From assembly GCF_030160115.1 (NCBI RefSeq), contig NZ_BSNS01000028.1, forward strand, positions 30,741-94,740: 64,000 nucleotides of DNA. Reading direction: 5' to 3'. The position numbers and the translations under genes were made by a program. The stretch's first letter is position 1. Each line of letters begins with the position of its first letter. Source of the stretch: Devosia nitrariae. Its GTDB lineage: Bacteria; Pseudomonadota; Alphaproteobacteria; Rhizobiales; Devosiaceae. Below are positions 36,443-45,992 of this stretch, piece by piece. Under the pieces are notes generated by a model that was given only the letters and a program-made list of their open reading frames with translations, did no database searches and was not told the origin of the DNA.

Positions 36443-38388
36443 AGCAGACCTCCGAGTCCATTGCGCGGCGGCCAGCGCATGATCTCGCCCCGCTTTGTCG
36501 TCGCGATCACCGTCTCGGTGAAGCTGTTGACCGCGGCATATTCGGCAAAGAAGTGATCGAGCACAGCCCCGAGCGCCGTCACGCCCGTGCCCTCGAACGC
36601 GGCCTCGTCGAAGGTGATGGTGACCTCGACGCCTCGCGCCGGCGTAAAGCCGTTGGCCTGGCGCAGCATGCGCACGACGGGACGGCTTGTGACCTTCTCG
36701 ATGCCGCGCACCTGCCGTTCGGTGAAGCCCTCGGAAAGATCGGCAAAGAGCGCCAGCAGTTCGCGCAAGGGAGGCGTGCCGTTCCCGGCATCCGTAGTCA
36801 GACCCAGCTGACTGAGCGAAAGGAAGTTGACGAGCCGCCAGAGGATCGGCCCCGGTCGCAAATCGCCGCGCTGCCTGCGCTCGACATGGATGAGGGAATC
36901 CTTGGGTGGCGTTGGTCCTGCGACGCATTTCAGGGCAAGGGCAGTGTCGTCGGCAAGACGGAAATCGGCGCCTGCATCGCCGACCGGGAGCTGCTCGGTC
37001 AGGTGCCGATTGGAAACGAGCGCGCGCACGCTCAGTTCCTTGACCCGGTCGGTGTCCTCTATGCCCTCCGGCTCGAACAATGAGATGAAGGTCTCCGTGC
37101 CCGTATAGCGTGTCTGTCGCCCGAAGCGTCGCTCCTGCTCGGTCGGCAGTCGCGGCAGCCGCCGGCTGGTATAGTAGAGCGCCTCCTCGGACCGGATGGC
37201 GCTGGTCGGAAGGCTATAAAGCGGGAAGACCTCGACCTTCTCGCGCCGCCCCGGATAATGGGCGAAGACCTCGAGGATGCGATGCACCTCGAAATCGAGC
37301 CACCGGCTGCGGTCGGCAATCACCGGGTGCTCGTGCTCGCTGCGGCTGACGGGTATACGGCTGCAGGTCATCTCGAAGAGGTTGGTCGCCGGCACAGTAT
37401 AGAGGCCGAAAGACGCCGGGCCGACGATTGGTGCCAGGTGCGGCGCGGCAGCGTCGAACTCGAAGATGAGATCGAAGGCATGGGCCTCGAGCCCTGACAG
37501 CGCCTTCTGCAGGCCGCCGATCCGGAAGCCACGATATTTGGCGGGGAAAGTGAAGTAGTCGCGCAGGATCTCGAAACCCTCGAAGACCCGATCATCGGCC
37601 GGTTCCAGGCCATCGTCGGCCTCGAAGCCGATCGGCTGGGCGCGGCTCTCCCCGAGCAGGCGGAAGACCGGATCGCCATGCACATCGAGATAGCGGAGGC
37701 TGATCCGGCGGCAGCGTGCAAAGACCTGCTCGAGCACGGCGTCGGCGTCGCCGGCATTGCCGATGAGGTGGATCGGCAGGTCGTCGATGGCAAGCTTGGC
37801 GAGCGGCGCGCCAGCGGGCGGGCGGCCCTCGACGTCCTTTTCCGGCCCCGCCGTGCGGTTGTGAAAGGAGAGGCGCAGCCCCGCAGCCGTCGCCGGCAGC
37901 ACTTCGAGCCCCAGCGCCCGCAACGGTCCGGGACCGGCGAGGTATTCGGCTTGCTCGAGGCGCAGCGGCCAGACCATCAGCCGGCTCGCCAAGCGATAGC
38001 GGCACGAAACGCGCCGCTCACGCTCCACATAAGTCGCATCGATATAGCTGCCGGCCGCATAGGTGAGGCCGCCCATCAATCGCGGATTGTCGTATTGGGG
38101 CTGGGCCTGCACCAGGATGGACGAGGCGATCGGGGCGAGATAATTGGGCACCAGTTGATCGAGCAGCGCGCTGGTGAACTCGGAGAATTCGCTCTTCAGC
38201 TTGAGCTGCACGCGCGCGGCGAGGAACGCCGTGCCCTCCAGGAGCCCGGCCAGCCCCGGGTCCATTTTCTCCTCGGTCAGGCCTCCGAGCCGCTCGGCGA
38301 TGCCGGGATATTCGGCAGCAAAGTCCCGCGACTGCTCGTAGAGGATGCGTAACTCCCGCTCATAGAGCTCGAGGAACTCGCCGTTCAT
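36439..38388 (-). CDS. tssF: Type VI secretion baseplate protein TssF
   Basis: 649 residues. The N-terminus FLELYERELRILYEQSRDFAAEYPGIAERLG is the family hallmark, followed by DPGLAGLLEGTAFLAARVQLKL and the LVPNYLAPI motif. It forms the wedge with TssG and TssE and docks on TssK. It overlaps tssE by 4 bp upstream and tssG by 4 bp downstream. Confidence 0.95.
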   Translation of the reverse strand: MNGEFLELYERELRILYEQSRDFAAEYPGIAERLGGLTEEKMDPGLAGLLEGTAFLAARVQLKLKSEFSEFTSALLDQLVPNYLAPIASSILVQAQPQYDNPRLMGGLTYAAGSYIDATYVERERRVSCRYRLASRLMVWPLRLEQAEYLAGPGPLRALGLEVLPATAAGLRLSFHNRTAGPEKDVEGRPPAGAPLAKLAIDDLPIHLIGNAGDADAVLEQVFARCRRISLRYLDVHGDPVFRLLGESRAQPIGFEADDGLEPADDRVFEGFEILRDYFTFPAKYRGFRIGGLQKALSGLEAHAFDLIFEFDAAAPHLAPIVGPASFGLYTVPATNLFEMTCSRIPVSRSEHEHPVIADRSRWLDFEVHRILEVFAHYPGRREKVEVFPLYSLPTSAIRSEEALYYTSRRLPRLPTEQERRFGRQTRYTGTETFISLFEPEGIEDTDRVKELSVRALVSNRHLTEQLPVGDAGADFRLADDTALALKCVAGPTPPKDSLIHVERRQRGDLRPGPILWRLVNFLSLSQLGLTTDAGNGTPPLRELLALFADLSEGFTERQVRGIEKVTSRPVVRMLRQANGFTPARGVEVTITFDEAAFEGTGVTALGAVLDHFFAEYAAVNSFTETVIATTKRGEIMRWPPRNGLGGLL

Positions 38389-38948
38389 GACGAACCCGGC
38401 AGTTTGGGCAGCACCACCTTTGCCGCCGTCATGTCGACCTCGGCGACGAACTCGATCGGTACATCGAGCGGTCGGCAGGCCATCTCGCCCTGGACTTTGA
38501 AGCGCACACGCGCCTTGAGGCCGTCGCCGGCCTCGTCGGCCCGGCGCACCTCGAGGCTCTCCGAGCCTAGCCGCGGTTCGTGATCGACGAGAGCCTGTTT
38601 GAGATCGGTGCCAACCTTATTGACCTCCTCGCTGCCGACTGCGACCTGGGTCAGGTCGCTGAGGCCGTAGTTGAGGACCGACCTTTCGACATAGGGGTAA
38701 TCGGCAAGGTCGACCGCCGAGGCGAGATTGACCGTATCGACGAGCGAGGCGAGGTCGCGGGCGAGATCACGCTTCAGCGTCGTCTCGTTGGCACCCCGCC
38801 GCCGGATCGATCCGCGATCCGACACCACCCGCTCCCCGTCGACCTCGACGGCGCCGGGCTTGACCGCATCGCGCTGCTCGAAGGCGTCGCGGAAGGCGAA
38901 CATCAGCGGGATCTGAAGGCGGTCTTTCTGCTTGTCCCAAGAACGCAC
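38385..38948 (-). CDS. tssE: Type VI secretion baseplate protein TssE (gp25-like)
   Basis: 187 residues. The gp25/GPW domain is visible in TLKRDLARDLASLVDTVNLASAVDLADYPYVERSVLNYGLSDLT and in LKQALVDHEPRLGSESLEV. It starts sheath polymerisation on the baseplate. It lies 182 bp after hcp, with a degenerate repeat in the gap, and overlaps tssF. Confidence 0.93.
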   Translation of the reverse strand: MRSWDKQKDRLQIPLMFAFRDAFEQRDAVKPGAVEVDGERVVSDRGSIRRRGANETTLKRDLARDLASLVDTVNLASAVDLADYPYVERSVLNYGLSDLTQVAVGSEEVNKVGTDLKQALVDHEPRLGSESLEVRRADEAGDGLKARVRFKVQGEMACRPLDVPIEFVAEVDMTAAKVVLPKLPGSS

Positions 38949-38960
38949 GACAGCTGCTCC

Positions 38961-39040
38961 CTGGAGCGTTTACAGCAACAAAGCTTGTCCCGGACTCGAT
39001 GCGGGTTGAACACCACTTCCGCGCTGCAAACGTGCGACTT
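38961..39040. repeat. Degenerate family 1 palindromic repeat between hcp and tssE
   Basis: Matches parts of family 1 (ctggagcgttta, agc, caccacttccgcg, gcaaacg) but is interrupted and lacks the end hairpin. It is the weakest copy. Confidence 0.4.
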
Positions 39041-39130
39041 CCATCATCCGGAGGCATCACGACGGCCACCGACGAATGCCAGTGGCTGGCAATCATGCCA
39101 GCCGGTGATGCATTGCGAGTGCTCCCTGGC

Positions 39131-39616
39131 CTAGGTTTTCTTGCTCGTTTTCAAGTCAAAGCCTGCCTTCACGGCGGCGTCGAGGGTGCCCTTCTCATTC
39201 TGCGGGCTGAATTCGAGCTCGACCTTGCCGAAGTTCAGGCTGACGTTGTCCACGGGCCGCTCGTCCCCGCCGCCGGAGCCGCCCGTCTGATAGCTGGAGA
39301 TCAGCACGTCGGTCAGTATGACCTTGTGGTATTCGAGCTGCTCTTCGCCGGCCTTGCGGAGCGTCAGCTGTGCGCTGGGGATATGCTTGCCGGTGGCGCA
39401 ATGCAGAAACAGGACCGGCGATGCCTTGTCCATGAACTTTGTAAACACGAGGTCGGAAACGGTCACCTTGCCGGCGCCCCCGCCCCCGCCAGATCCAAAG
39501 GTCCCTTGCTGGCTCGCCCCCCAACTCCACGAAAGGACCTCGATTTCGTCCTTATGCTTGTCAGCCTGAGATTCGCCTTTGATGTCACCGAGTTTCAGAA
39601 ACGTGTCTACGGCCAT
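39131..39616 (-). CDS. hcp: Type VI secretion tube protein Hcp (TssD)
   Basis: 161 residues, the usual Hcp size. MAVDTFLKLGDIKGES, IEVLSWSWGASQ, VLFLHCATGKHIPSAQLTLRKAG and the C-terminal VSLNFGKVELEFSPQNEKGTLD are typical. A Gly-rich loop (GTFGSGGGGGAGK) is present. It forms the inner tube and may carry effectors in its lumen. The gap of 174 bp from tssC, with a hairpin at 39752-39774, suggests separate control of its abundance. Confidence 0.95.
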   Translation of the reverse strand: MAVDTFLKLGDIKGESQADKHKDEIEVLSWSWGASQQGTFGSGGGGGAGKVTVSDLVFTKFMDKASPVLFLHCATGKHIPSAQLTLRKAGEEQLEYHKVILTDVLISSYQTGGSGGGDERPVDNVSLNFGKVELEFSPQNEKGTLDAAVKAGFDLKTSKKT

Positions 39617-39751
39617 GTGGAGTCCCCTTGTGTGCGACGGGCGCCGGAGAGTTCCAACGGCCGTCAGTTTCGTCCCTGATATGCGCAGGCAAGTCGTCCG
39701 GCCACGAGTTCTCCGCGGCCGCACCAATGTCATCGGCGTCCGTATCCCCCC

Positions 39752-39774
39752 AACCGAAAGCTCCTGCTTCGGTT
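39752..39774. other. Hairpin in tssC-hcp gap
   Basis: Arms aaccgaa/ttcggtt enclosing a 9-bp loop that can extend the stem. On the plus strand a short T-run follows, but no plus gene ends here. On the transcribed minus strand it may stabilise or process the hcp mRNA. Confidence 0.4.
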
Positions 39775-39790
39775 TTCTGCGTCGGTCCGG

Positions 39791-41284
39791 TTATCCGGTC
39801 TTGCCGGGTAGCCGGGAAACCAGGCTCAGCCCGATATCCATCCCTTCGAGCTGGTAGTGTGGCCGCAGGAAGAAGCGGGCGGCGTAGTATCCAGGGTTTT
39901 CCTCATCCTCGAAAACCTCGACGCGTGCGTCGGCCAACGGCCGCTCGGCTTTGGCCGCTTCGCTGGCCGTTTCCGGATTGCCGAGCACGTATTGCATGAT
40001 CCATTCGGTCAACCGCCGCTCCAGCTCAGCCTTCTCGTAACTCTCGCCCACCCAGTCGCGCACCATGCATTTGAGGTAATGGGCAAAGCGAGAAACGGCG
40101 AACATATAGGGGATGCGCGAGGAGAGGTTGTCGGATGCCGTCGCGTCGACGTCGATATAGGCCTTGGGCCTGTAGACCGACTGGGCGCCGATGAACGCGG
40201 CCTTATCGGTGTTTTTGCGATGGACTAGCGGCAGGAGCCCGGATTTGGAGAGTTCCGCCTCGCGCCGGTCGGTGATGGCGATCTCGGTCGGGCATTTGAG
40301 GTCTACGCTGCCATCGTCGGTCGGGAACGTGTGGACCGGCAGGTCCATCACCTCGCCGCCAGCCTGCACACCGCGAATACGCACCGTCCAACCATATTCC
40401 TTGAAGGCCCGGTTGATATTGGCGGCCATCGCATAGGCTGCGTTCATCCAGGCGTATTTCTGGCCGGCATGCCCGTCCGTTTCTTCCTCGAAGGCAAACT
40501 CCTCGACCGGCAACGTCTTGGCGCCATAGGGCTCTCGTGAGAGGACCCGCGGCAGGCAAAGGCCGAGATAGCGCGAATTCTCGGAATCGCGCAGCGACTT
40601 CCAGGCCGCGTAGTCGGGGGTGTCGAAGATCTTGGAGAGGTCGCGCGGATTGGAGAGCTCGGTCCAGGCATCCATGCCCATCAGCGTCGGATTGGCCCCG
40701 GAGACGATCATGCAATGGGCGGCCGCGCCGATCTTGCTCAGCGACTTCATCACCGTAACGTCGGGTGCCGAATGATCGAAGTGATAGTCCCCGACGAGCG
40801 CACCATAGGGCTGACCGCCCAACTGGCCGAACTCGGCCTCGTAGAGTTTCTTGAAGAGCGGGCTCTGGTCCCATTTGGCGTCCGGATAGAGCTTGGCCTC
40901 GCGGTAGAGCTCGGCCTTAGTGATGTTCATCACCCGGATCTTGAGAGTCGCGTCGGTCTCGGAATGATTGACGAGGTAGTGCAGGCCGCGCCAGGCGCTC
41001 TCGACCTTCTGGAAATCCTCGTTGTGGATGATCTCATTGACCTGCACAGACAGCTTCTCGTCGAGCCGTGCGATCATCTCTTCGATGGTGTCAAGCACGT
41101 CGTCGCGGATGAGGCTGGTATCGGCGAGGGCCTGGCCGACCAGAGTCGATATCGCGTTCTCGATCTCGGTTTCGGCCCGTTCGGTGCGCGGTTTGAAGCT
41201 CTGCTTCAAAAGCGAGGAGAATTCATCGACTTCGACGGTGCCGGCCTCGCCAGCCGTTTTTACGTCTGCTTGAACGTCGCTCAT
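39791..41284 (-). CDS. tssC: Type VI secretion contractile sheath large subunit TssC
   Basis: 497 residues. Hallmarks are KVESAWRGLHYLVNHSETDATLKIRVMNITKAEL, the internal GQPYGALVGDYHFDHSAPDV and FLGLCLPRVLSREPYG-like segment, and the C-terminal FFLRPHYQLEGMDIGLSLVSRLP. It polymerises with TssB to form the sheath that ClpV recycles. It lies 58 bp after tssB. Confidence 0.96.
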   Translation of the reverse strand: MSDVQADVKTAGEAGTVEVDEFSSLLKQSFKPRTERAETEIENAISTLVGQALADTSLIRDDVLDTIEEMIARLDEKLSVQVNEIIHNEDFQKVESAWRGLHYLVNHSETDATLKIRVMNITKAELYREAKLYPDAKWDQSPLFKKLYEAEFGQLGGQPYGALVGDYHFDHSAPDVTVMKSLSKIGAAAHCMIVSGANPTLMGMDAWTELSNPRDLSKIFDTPDYAAWKSLRDSENSRYLGLCLPRVLSREPYGAKTLPVEEFAFEEETDGHAGQKYAWMNAAYAMAANINRAFKEYGWTVRIRGVQAGGEVMDLPVHTFPTDDGSVDLKCPTEIAITDRREAELSKSGLLPLVHRKNTDKAAFIGAQSVYRPKAYIDVDATASDNLSSRIPYMFAVSRFAHYLKCMVRDWVGESYEKAELERRLTEWIMQYVLGNPETASEAAKAERPLADARVEVFEDEENPGYYAARFFLRPHYQLEGMDIGLSLVSRLPGKTG

Positions 41285-41342
41285 CTTCGTCCTCTCGGCC
41301 GGTTGGTGCGTTGCCGGCGATTATGACCTGCGCGAGAGCTGC

Positions 41343-41885
41343 TCAGGCCTTGTCTTCGGGCGCGCCCTCGGCCTCCTGCGTAATGGCTTCGCTGCGACGC
41401 TGCTCGAGCGCCGCCATCAGTTTGGGGTCTGAAAGGAGCTTGCGCAGTTGCTCCTCGGCCGCCGACTTGCCGTCCATGTAGCGCTGCAGGTTTGCGAGTT
41501 GTTCGCGCGCCTGCAGAAGTGCGGCAAGGGCCGGCACCTGCCGGGCCACCCCGGCAGGGGAGAAATCGTCCATGGTGTTGAAGGTGAGGCTGACGCTCAA
41601 CTGCTCGCCGCCATCGCCGCTCAACTTGTTGGTCGCACGGAAACTTGCCGCGGGCGCGACGGCACGCTGGAACTTGTCGATATTGTCCATGTCGACGTCT
41701 GTAAACTTGCGGTCCGCCACCGGCGGCTTTTCGACCTGCGAAGCATTTCCCGACAGGTCTGAAAGCACGCCCATGACGAAGGGCAGCTCGATCTGCTTTT
41801 GCGAGTCGTAAGGGTCTTCGTAGGCGATCTGCACGCGAGGAGGACGATTGCGCTTGATGAAGCGTTGCCCGGAATCCGATGCCAT
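41343..41885 (-). CDS. tssB: Type VI secretion contractile sheath small subunit TssB
   Basis: 180 residues. VQIAYEDPYDSQKQIELPFVMGVLSDLSGN and FTDVDMDNIDKFQRAVAPAASFRATNKLSGDG are the family signatures. The start at 41885 (MASDSGQRFIKRNRPPRV) is preferred over the longer frame to 41918. It pairs with TssC. The N-terminal residues may carry the ClpV-recognised helix partner. Confidence 0.95.
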   Translation of the reverse strand: MASDSGQRFIKRNRPPRVQIAYEDPYDSQKQIELPFVMGVLSDLSGNASQVEKPPVADRKFTDVDMDNIDKFQRAVAPAASFRATNKLSGDGGEQLSVSLTFNTMDDFSPAGVARQVPALAALLQAREQLANLQRYMDGKSAAEEQLRKLLSDPKLMAALEQRRSEAITQEAEGAPEDKA

Positions 41886-41965
41886 CTTAGCCTCCCCAAT
41901 ATGAGCGAAGGAGATCAAACCCGCCTGTTCTTGTCAATTACTTTCGCGGTCAAGTTCGTTCGAAG

Positions 41966-43303
41966 TCAATAATCCGACGCACTATCTTTCGGGAGCATCT
42001 CATTCAAAATTGAAGCAAAATCCTTATCCAGGTAATTTCGTGCCTGGGCAAGGAGATAGGGTACGGGACTCGAGGGCTCGGCCTTGCGGAAGAAGCCCTC
42101 GATCTCGAGCATGAGGGCCACCGCCTCGGCGCGTGTCGCGGCGGTGAAGGCATCGGGATCGGCGCCTGTCCCTTCCGCTTCCGCATCCAAACCGTTGGTA
42201 AGTCCGTTCGCTAGAACGTCGTCGGTCACCAGTCGGATCTGCTCGATGCCGATGTCGAGGGCATAGCCCGAGCGAACCCTGAGCATGGCGCCGGCCGAGG
42301 TCTGCGGCATCAACGCATCGAGCGCGGCGATGAGTGGTTTGCCGATCAGCATACGCGCCTGATGCACGAGCACCAGCGCCGGTGCGGAAGGTTCGCGGGC
42401 GAGGAAATAGGTTTCGGCTGCTGCGAGCGCCGCGTCCGCAGTGCGGTGGTCGGCGATGCGGCCGGTCGGGACGGGCGCCGACGCCGGCCCGGCCTCCGGG
42501 CTCGTCTCCTCGTCCGTCGCGGCGGCTGCGAGGGGCGCCGGCGCGAGCTCCGACCGGTGCGCGGCGATCAATTGGCCGATATCGGCGAGCGTTGCAGTGA
42601 GCCGCTCGAAATCGGGCACGCTCTCGGCCCCTGCATGGGTCAGGAACGTGCGCCGGATGGTCTCGAGCGCGGCCAGACCGCGTCCGATGGCTTCATGGAC
42701 GGCGATGGCCTGTTCTCGGTTGCGCTCGCTCGACAGCGCGCTGGCGACCGCATCGAGCGGAACGGTCTGCTCGCCCTCGCGCGGCCGCGCCTTGCCGTTG
42801 GCCACCATGAACTGGCGGTAAGTGAGGGCGGTGTTGCCGCTGCCGACGATCGGGGCATAGAGGAGCGGCAGTATCACCTGCACCTGATCCTCGAGCGCCT
42901 CGACCGTGTTCTGGCGCATGATGTGTTCGCCCTCGAAGGGCAATGGATGGACGTGGTCCCACTGGCTTTCGACGAGCGCTGCGATGGCCTGGAGCGCTTC
43001 GCAGAAGCCGTCGATGTGACCAGTCAGGACCTGAAAGCGGGCTTCGAGCGTCAGGAGCCGGATATCGTGGCTGCGGGCGAGGAACCCGTCTATGGCGGCA
43101 AGCTGGGCCTCGAGGTCGATGCTCGATTTGTCGAAGGGCAGCTCCCGCCCCGTTCCCTCGGTATCCATGGAAAAGAACCGCGCCGGCAGCTGGCTGCCGG
43201 CCAGGAGCATGAAATTGGTGTAGTCCCAGTCGCCGGTTTCATCGAGGTCCGGTCCGCACGGGGACTCCTCGGAGAGCGGCTGGTCGAGGCCCTGATGTCG
43301 CAT
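41966..43303 (-). CDS. tssA: Type VI secretion protein TssA (ImpA N-terminal domain)
   Basis: 445 residues. The ImpA N-terminal domain is seen in SEESPCGPDLDETGDWDYTNF, SHDIRLLTLEARFQVLTGHIDGFCEALQ and WDHVHPLPF. An Ala/Pro linker near residues 255-285 is followed by a C-terminal helical domain (FLAREPSAPALVLVHQARMLIGKPL, SPVPYLLAQARNYLDKDF). It guides baseplate and sheath assembly. It lies 45 bp after the OmpA-like gene. Confidence 0.93.
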   Translation of the reverse strand: MRHQGLDQPLSEESPCGPDLDETGDWDYTNFMLLAGSQLPARFFSMDTEGTGRELPFDKSSIDLEAQLAAIDGFLARSHDIRLLTLEARFQVLTGHIDGFCEALQAIAALVESQWDHVHPLPFEGEHIMRQNTVEALEDQVQVILPLLYAPIVGSGNTALTYRQFMVANGKARPREGEQTVPLDAVASALSSERNREQAIAVHEAIGRGLAALETIRRTFLTHAGAESVPDFERLTATLADIGQLIAAHRSELAPAPLAAAATDEETSPEAGPASAPVPTGRIADHRTADAALAAAETYFLAREPSAPALVLVHQARMLIGKPLIAALDALMPQTSAGAMLRVRSGYALDIGIEQIRLVTDDVLANGLTNGLDAEAEGTGADPDAFTAATRAEAVALMLEIEGFFRKAEPSSPVPYLLAQARNYLDKDFASILNEMLPKDSASDY

Positions 43304-43348
43304 GGCGCGGCAGCTCCCGGACGAGGCGGACCGGTCGGTGGGCGGCCG

Positions 43349-43858
43349 CTATTGCAGTTTCAGCTTCATCTCGACGCGCCGGTTGACCGGATCGAACGGG
43401 TCCTCGACCCGCGGGTTGCCCTCGCCCAGACCCAAGGCCTCGATCCGATCGATCGAGACGCCCTGGGCGACCAGGAAGTCGGCCACGGCCTGCGCACGCC
43501 GCTCGGCCAGCACGTTATTGTATGCCTCGGTGCCGGAGGCGTCGGTATGGCCCTCGAGCACGAACTGCGCATCACTGAGCCGATCGTCCGAGAGCGCCGA
43601 CGCCACTTGCGTCAGATTGGATTTGGCTTCCTCGGTCAAGGTTGCCGAATCCAGCTCGAAATTGACGAGGACGTCGAAGCCCGATGGCGCCGATTGTTCG
43701 GCACACTCTTGCGCTGTGCCGACGCAAATACCGCGGGTGGCGCCTGCTCCGCCTTCAGAAAAGAACTCGACGACTTCGTCCGCCGAATATTCCTGTGCCG
43801 CCGCCGGCAAGGCCAATGCCGCAAGTGCGGCAAGGCCGAATAGTCTCAAATTGCGCAT
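43349..43858 (-). CDS. OmpA-family periplasmic/outer-membrane protein
   Basis: 169 residues with a Sec signal peptide (MRNLRLFGLAALAALALPAAA, cleavage before QEYSADE). The C-terminal OmpA domain binds peptidoglycan: VNFELDSATLTEEAKSNL, LEGHTDASGTEAYNNVLAERRAQAV and NRRVEMKL. It probably anchors the apparatus or a periplasmic part of it to the cell wall. A good ribosome site (agggagaggg) and a sigma-70-like promoter lie upstream. No lipobox is present. Confidence 0.88.
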   Translation of the reverse strand: MRNLRLFGLAALAALALPAAAQEYSADEVVEFFSEGGAGATRGICVGTAQECAEQSAPSGFDVLVNFELDSATLTEEAKSNLTQVASALSDDRLSDAQFVLEGHTDASGTEAYNNVLAERRAQAVADFLVAQGVSIDRIEALGLGEGNPRVEDPFDPVNRRVEMKLKLQ

Positions 43859-43906
43859 TTCGAACCCTCTCCCTGCCACAGAATTCGATAGTGCTGCTAT
43901 TTAAAA

Positions 43907-43934
43907 TGAGTATTGAGAACGCGCCGTAAAGTCA
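43907..43934 (-). promoter_or_regulatory. Candidate sigma-70-type promoter
   Basis: Read on the minus strand: -35 TTGACT (43929-43934), 16-bp spacer, -10 TACTCA (43907-43912), about 50 bp before the OmpA-like start. It could drive the OmpA-tssA-tssB-tssC group separately from tagH. Prediction by eye only. Confidence 0.4.
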
Positions 43935-43984
43935 ACGCACGCTCTCTTGACTTGCCGCGGCAGTGCAGGAGTCGACACGGTCTC

Positions 43985-45220
43985 TCAGCGCTTCTTGGCC
44001 GCCGCATCGTAGGCGTCGGCGAAGTAACGCAGGAAGACGTCGAGAATGCCATTTTCATGGTGGGCGGTCTTGGCGTTCCAGCGCTCGACATAGACGTCCC
44101 ACGCCCGCGACTTCTTGGAGCCGAGCGAAAAGGAGCCGACCTTGTCCTCGATGGCGTCGGGCGCCAAATCCTCCATCAGGCGGGCGAGCGCCTTCTGCAT
44201 GGCGGCATAGGTCGCGTATTCGTGCCGCTTGATGTCCTCGAACCCTTCCGTAAAGCTCGCGGGCGCGTCGAGATAGCCTGGCTTGCTGCGCTGGAACATG
44301 ATCTGCAGCGCCTCGGCCGGGTCGGGCACGAACTTCATCGGATTGTTGTTGGCCAGCCCGATCATGGTGCGGTCGCCGCTCTTGGTCATCTGCTTGGCCG
44401 CAGCCCGCGCCTGCAGGAGCTCCATGAGCTGGCTGGTGACCAGCATCAGGACGGCACCAATCTCGGCGGCGGCCTCCTCTGGTTGCCGGCCCTCGAGGGC
44501 GTTGGCCGGCAGGCCCGCGGCTGCACAAAGCGCGGCAAGGACCGCATCCGGTCGGGCCGCAGTGGCGGCCCCTCCATTCTGAATAGGGGCGGCCCGGACC
44601 GGTGCCGGCTGGGGTGCCTGCTCGGGGATGCGCGAGCCGGGCACGTCGCGCAGCGCTCCGCGAGCACTGCCGAACGGGCTGGCATCAGAGGCGGGCTGGG
44701 CCGGCGGCGCGGCGCGGAAATCGACGAACTCCTCGAGCGCATCTGGGGCCGCCGGACGGTGCTCGCGCCGGCTCGGCTCGTTGAACCAGCGTCGGTCGAC
44801 AGACTCGACCGCCGGCTCGTCCTCGAGCGACCAGATATCCCCGCCGGCCGGCGGGGCGGACGCGGCGGCGGTCTGCTGCGGCAACGGCTGGCTGCCCGCT
44901 TCGTCGGGCAGGGCGACGGAAATGATGTAATCCCCGATCTGCAGGCGGTCGCCATGCGCCAGGCGGTACGGGCTCTTGACCCTTTGGCTCGACCCGTTGA
45001 CGAAGGTGCCGTTGGTCGAGATGTCGTTGAGCCAATAGGCGCCATTCTCGTAGCGCACCTGGCAGTGGTGGCCCGAAATGAACCGCTCGGGATCGGGCAG
45101 GCACCAGTCGAGGTGCTGCTCGCGCCCGATGTCGAACCCGCGCGGGCCTGCACTGAACTCGAGCGGACCGCCGTCGGAAAGCCGGTCGAAATTCTCGATC
45201 CTCAGGACGATCGCCACCAT
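43985..45220 (-). CDS. tagH: Type VI secretion FHA-domain protein TagH
   Basis: 411 residues. The N-terminal FHA domain carries FDIGREQHLDWCLPDP, RFISGHHCQVRYENGAYWLNDISTNGTFVNG; the Arg, Ser, His and Asn positions for phosphothreonine binding are intact. The middle is Pro/Ala-rich. The C-terminal domain (FSLGSKKSRAWDVYVERWNA onward) is the T6SS-specific part. It should be the phospho-target reader of the PpkA/PppA pathway and switch on assembly. Confidence 0.92.
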   Translation of the reverse strand: MVAIVLRIENFDRLSDGGPLEFSAGPRGFDIGREQHLDWCLPDPERFISGHHCQVRYENGAYWLNDISTNGTFVNGSSQRVKSPYRLAHGDRLQIGDYIISVALPDEAGSQPLPQQTAAASAPPAGGDIWSLEDEPAVESVDRRWFNEPSRREHRPAAPDALEEFVDFRAAPPAQPASDASPFGSARGALRDVPGSRIPEQAPQPAPVRAAPIQNGGAATAARPDAVLAALCAAAGLPANALEGRQPEEAAAEIGAVLMLVTSQLMELLQARAAAKQMTKSGDRTMIGLANNNPMKFVPDPAEALQIMFQRSKPGYLDAPASFTEGFEDIKRHEYATYAAMQKALARLMEDLAPDAIEDKVGSFSLGSKKSRAWDVYVERWNAKTAHHENGILDVFLRYFADAYDAAAKKR

Positions 45221-45400
45221 GGCTCCTTCTCACGCCGTCGCCGGAGCGTTGCTGGCCCGCTGACAGCCATTGCAGTCCGCGGTTGCGGCCGGCAAGGACT
45301 TGGATCGGTTGATAAATCCGCGCGGCACCGATCCGGGACACGCAAAAATAGCATAGCACGCAGAGATCGCAAACGCGCTGCACCGTCACGACCGCCACCT

Positions 45401-45949
45401 TCAGCGGACGGCGAGTGCCGCGCCCATGTCGACGAACGTCGAGAGCGTCTTGCGCCGGAAGCTGTTGTCGACCCGCGCCAGCACCCCGAGGATACCGGCA
45501 TTGACTGCCCGGGGCGCTAGGAAGGGCGGCGGCGGAACCGTCGGCGATCCGGCATCGGTCATGCTCCCGCCGCTCCAGCCAGCGGCGAGCGCGATCCACA
45601 CACCTGGTGATTTGTTGGGGCAAACCATCGCTTCGTCGAGTGCCTGGCGGCGATGCTCCTCCTCCGGCTCGGCCACCCAGATCTCTGCCAGCCGCAGCAT
45701 GCGCCGGTCCTGGTCGGTGAGCAGGTGGTCGAGGCTCATCAGGCACTCGTGTCCCCACCAGACGGCCTTCCGCCGCGGCAAGAGGTAAGCACCGAAGGTG
45801 ATGGCTTCCTCGGGCGTCGCGCTTTCGGCCAGCCGGGCAAGGAATTCGAGCGGCGCTTCTGCGTCGGGCCGCGCGCGGATATCGCTCTGGGCGGCCTCGT
45901 AGGCATCGAACAGGTCCCGTGCCGTGGTGAAGTGCAGTGTTGTTCCCAT
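45401..45949 (-). CDS. Uncharacterised type VI-associated protein (possibly DUF6931)
   Basis: 182 residues, no signal peptide or membrane segment. It is mainly helical: RDLFDAYEAAQSDIRARP, FLARLAESATPEEAITFGAYLLPRRKAVWWGHECL, DRRMLRLAEIWVAEPEEEHRRQALDEAM. A Pro-rich loop follows before a C-terminal helix. I recall this style as a T6SS-linked family, tentatively DUF6931, but cannot confirm. It lies between vgrG and tagH, so an adaptor or regulatory role for spike loading is possible. Confidence 0.7.
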   Translation of the reverse strand: MGTTLHFTTARDLFDAYEAAQSDIRARPDAEAPLEFLARLAESATPEEAITFGAYLLPRRKAVWWGHECLMSLDHLLTDQDRRMLRLAEIWVAEPEEEHRRQALDEAMVCPNKSPGVWIALAAGWSGGSMTDAGSPTVPPPPFLAPRAVNAGILGVLARVDNSFRRKTLSTFVDMGAALAVR

Positions 45950-45992
45950 CGCGCTAGACCTTTCCGCTCGTCCGGCACCGCATTTTCATGGC

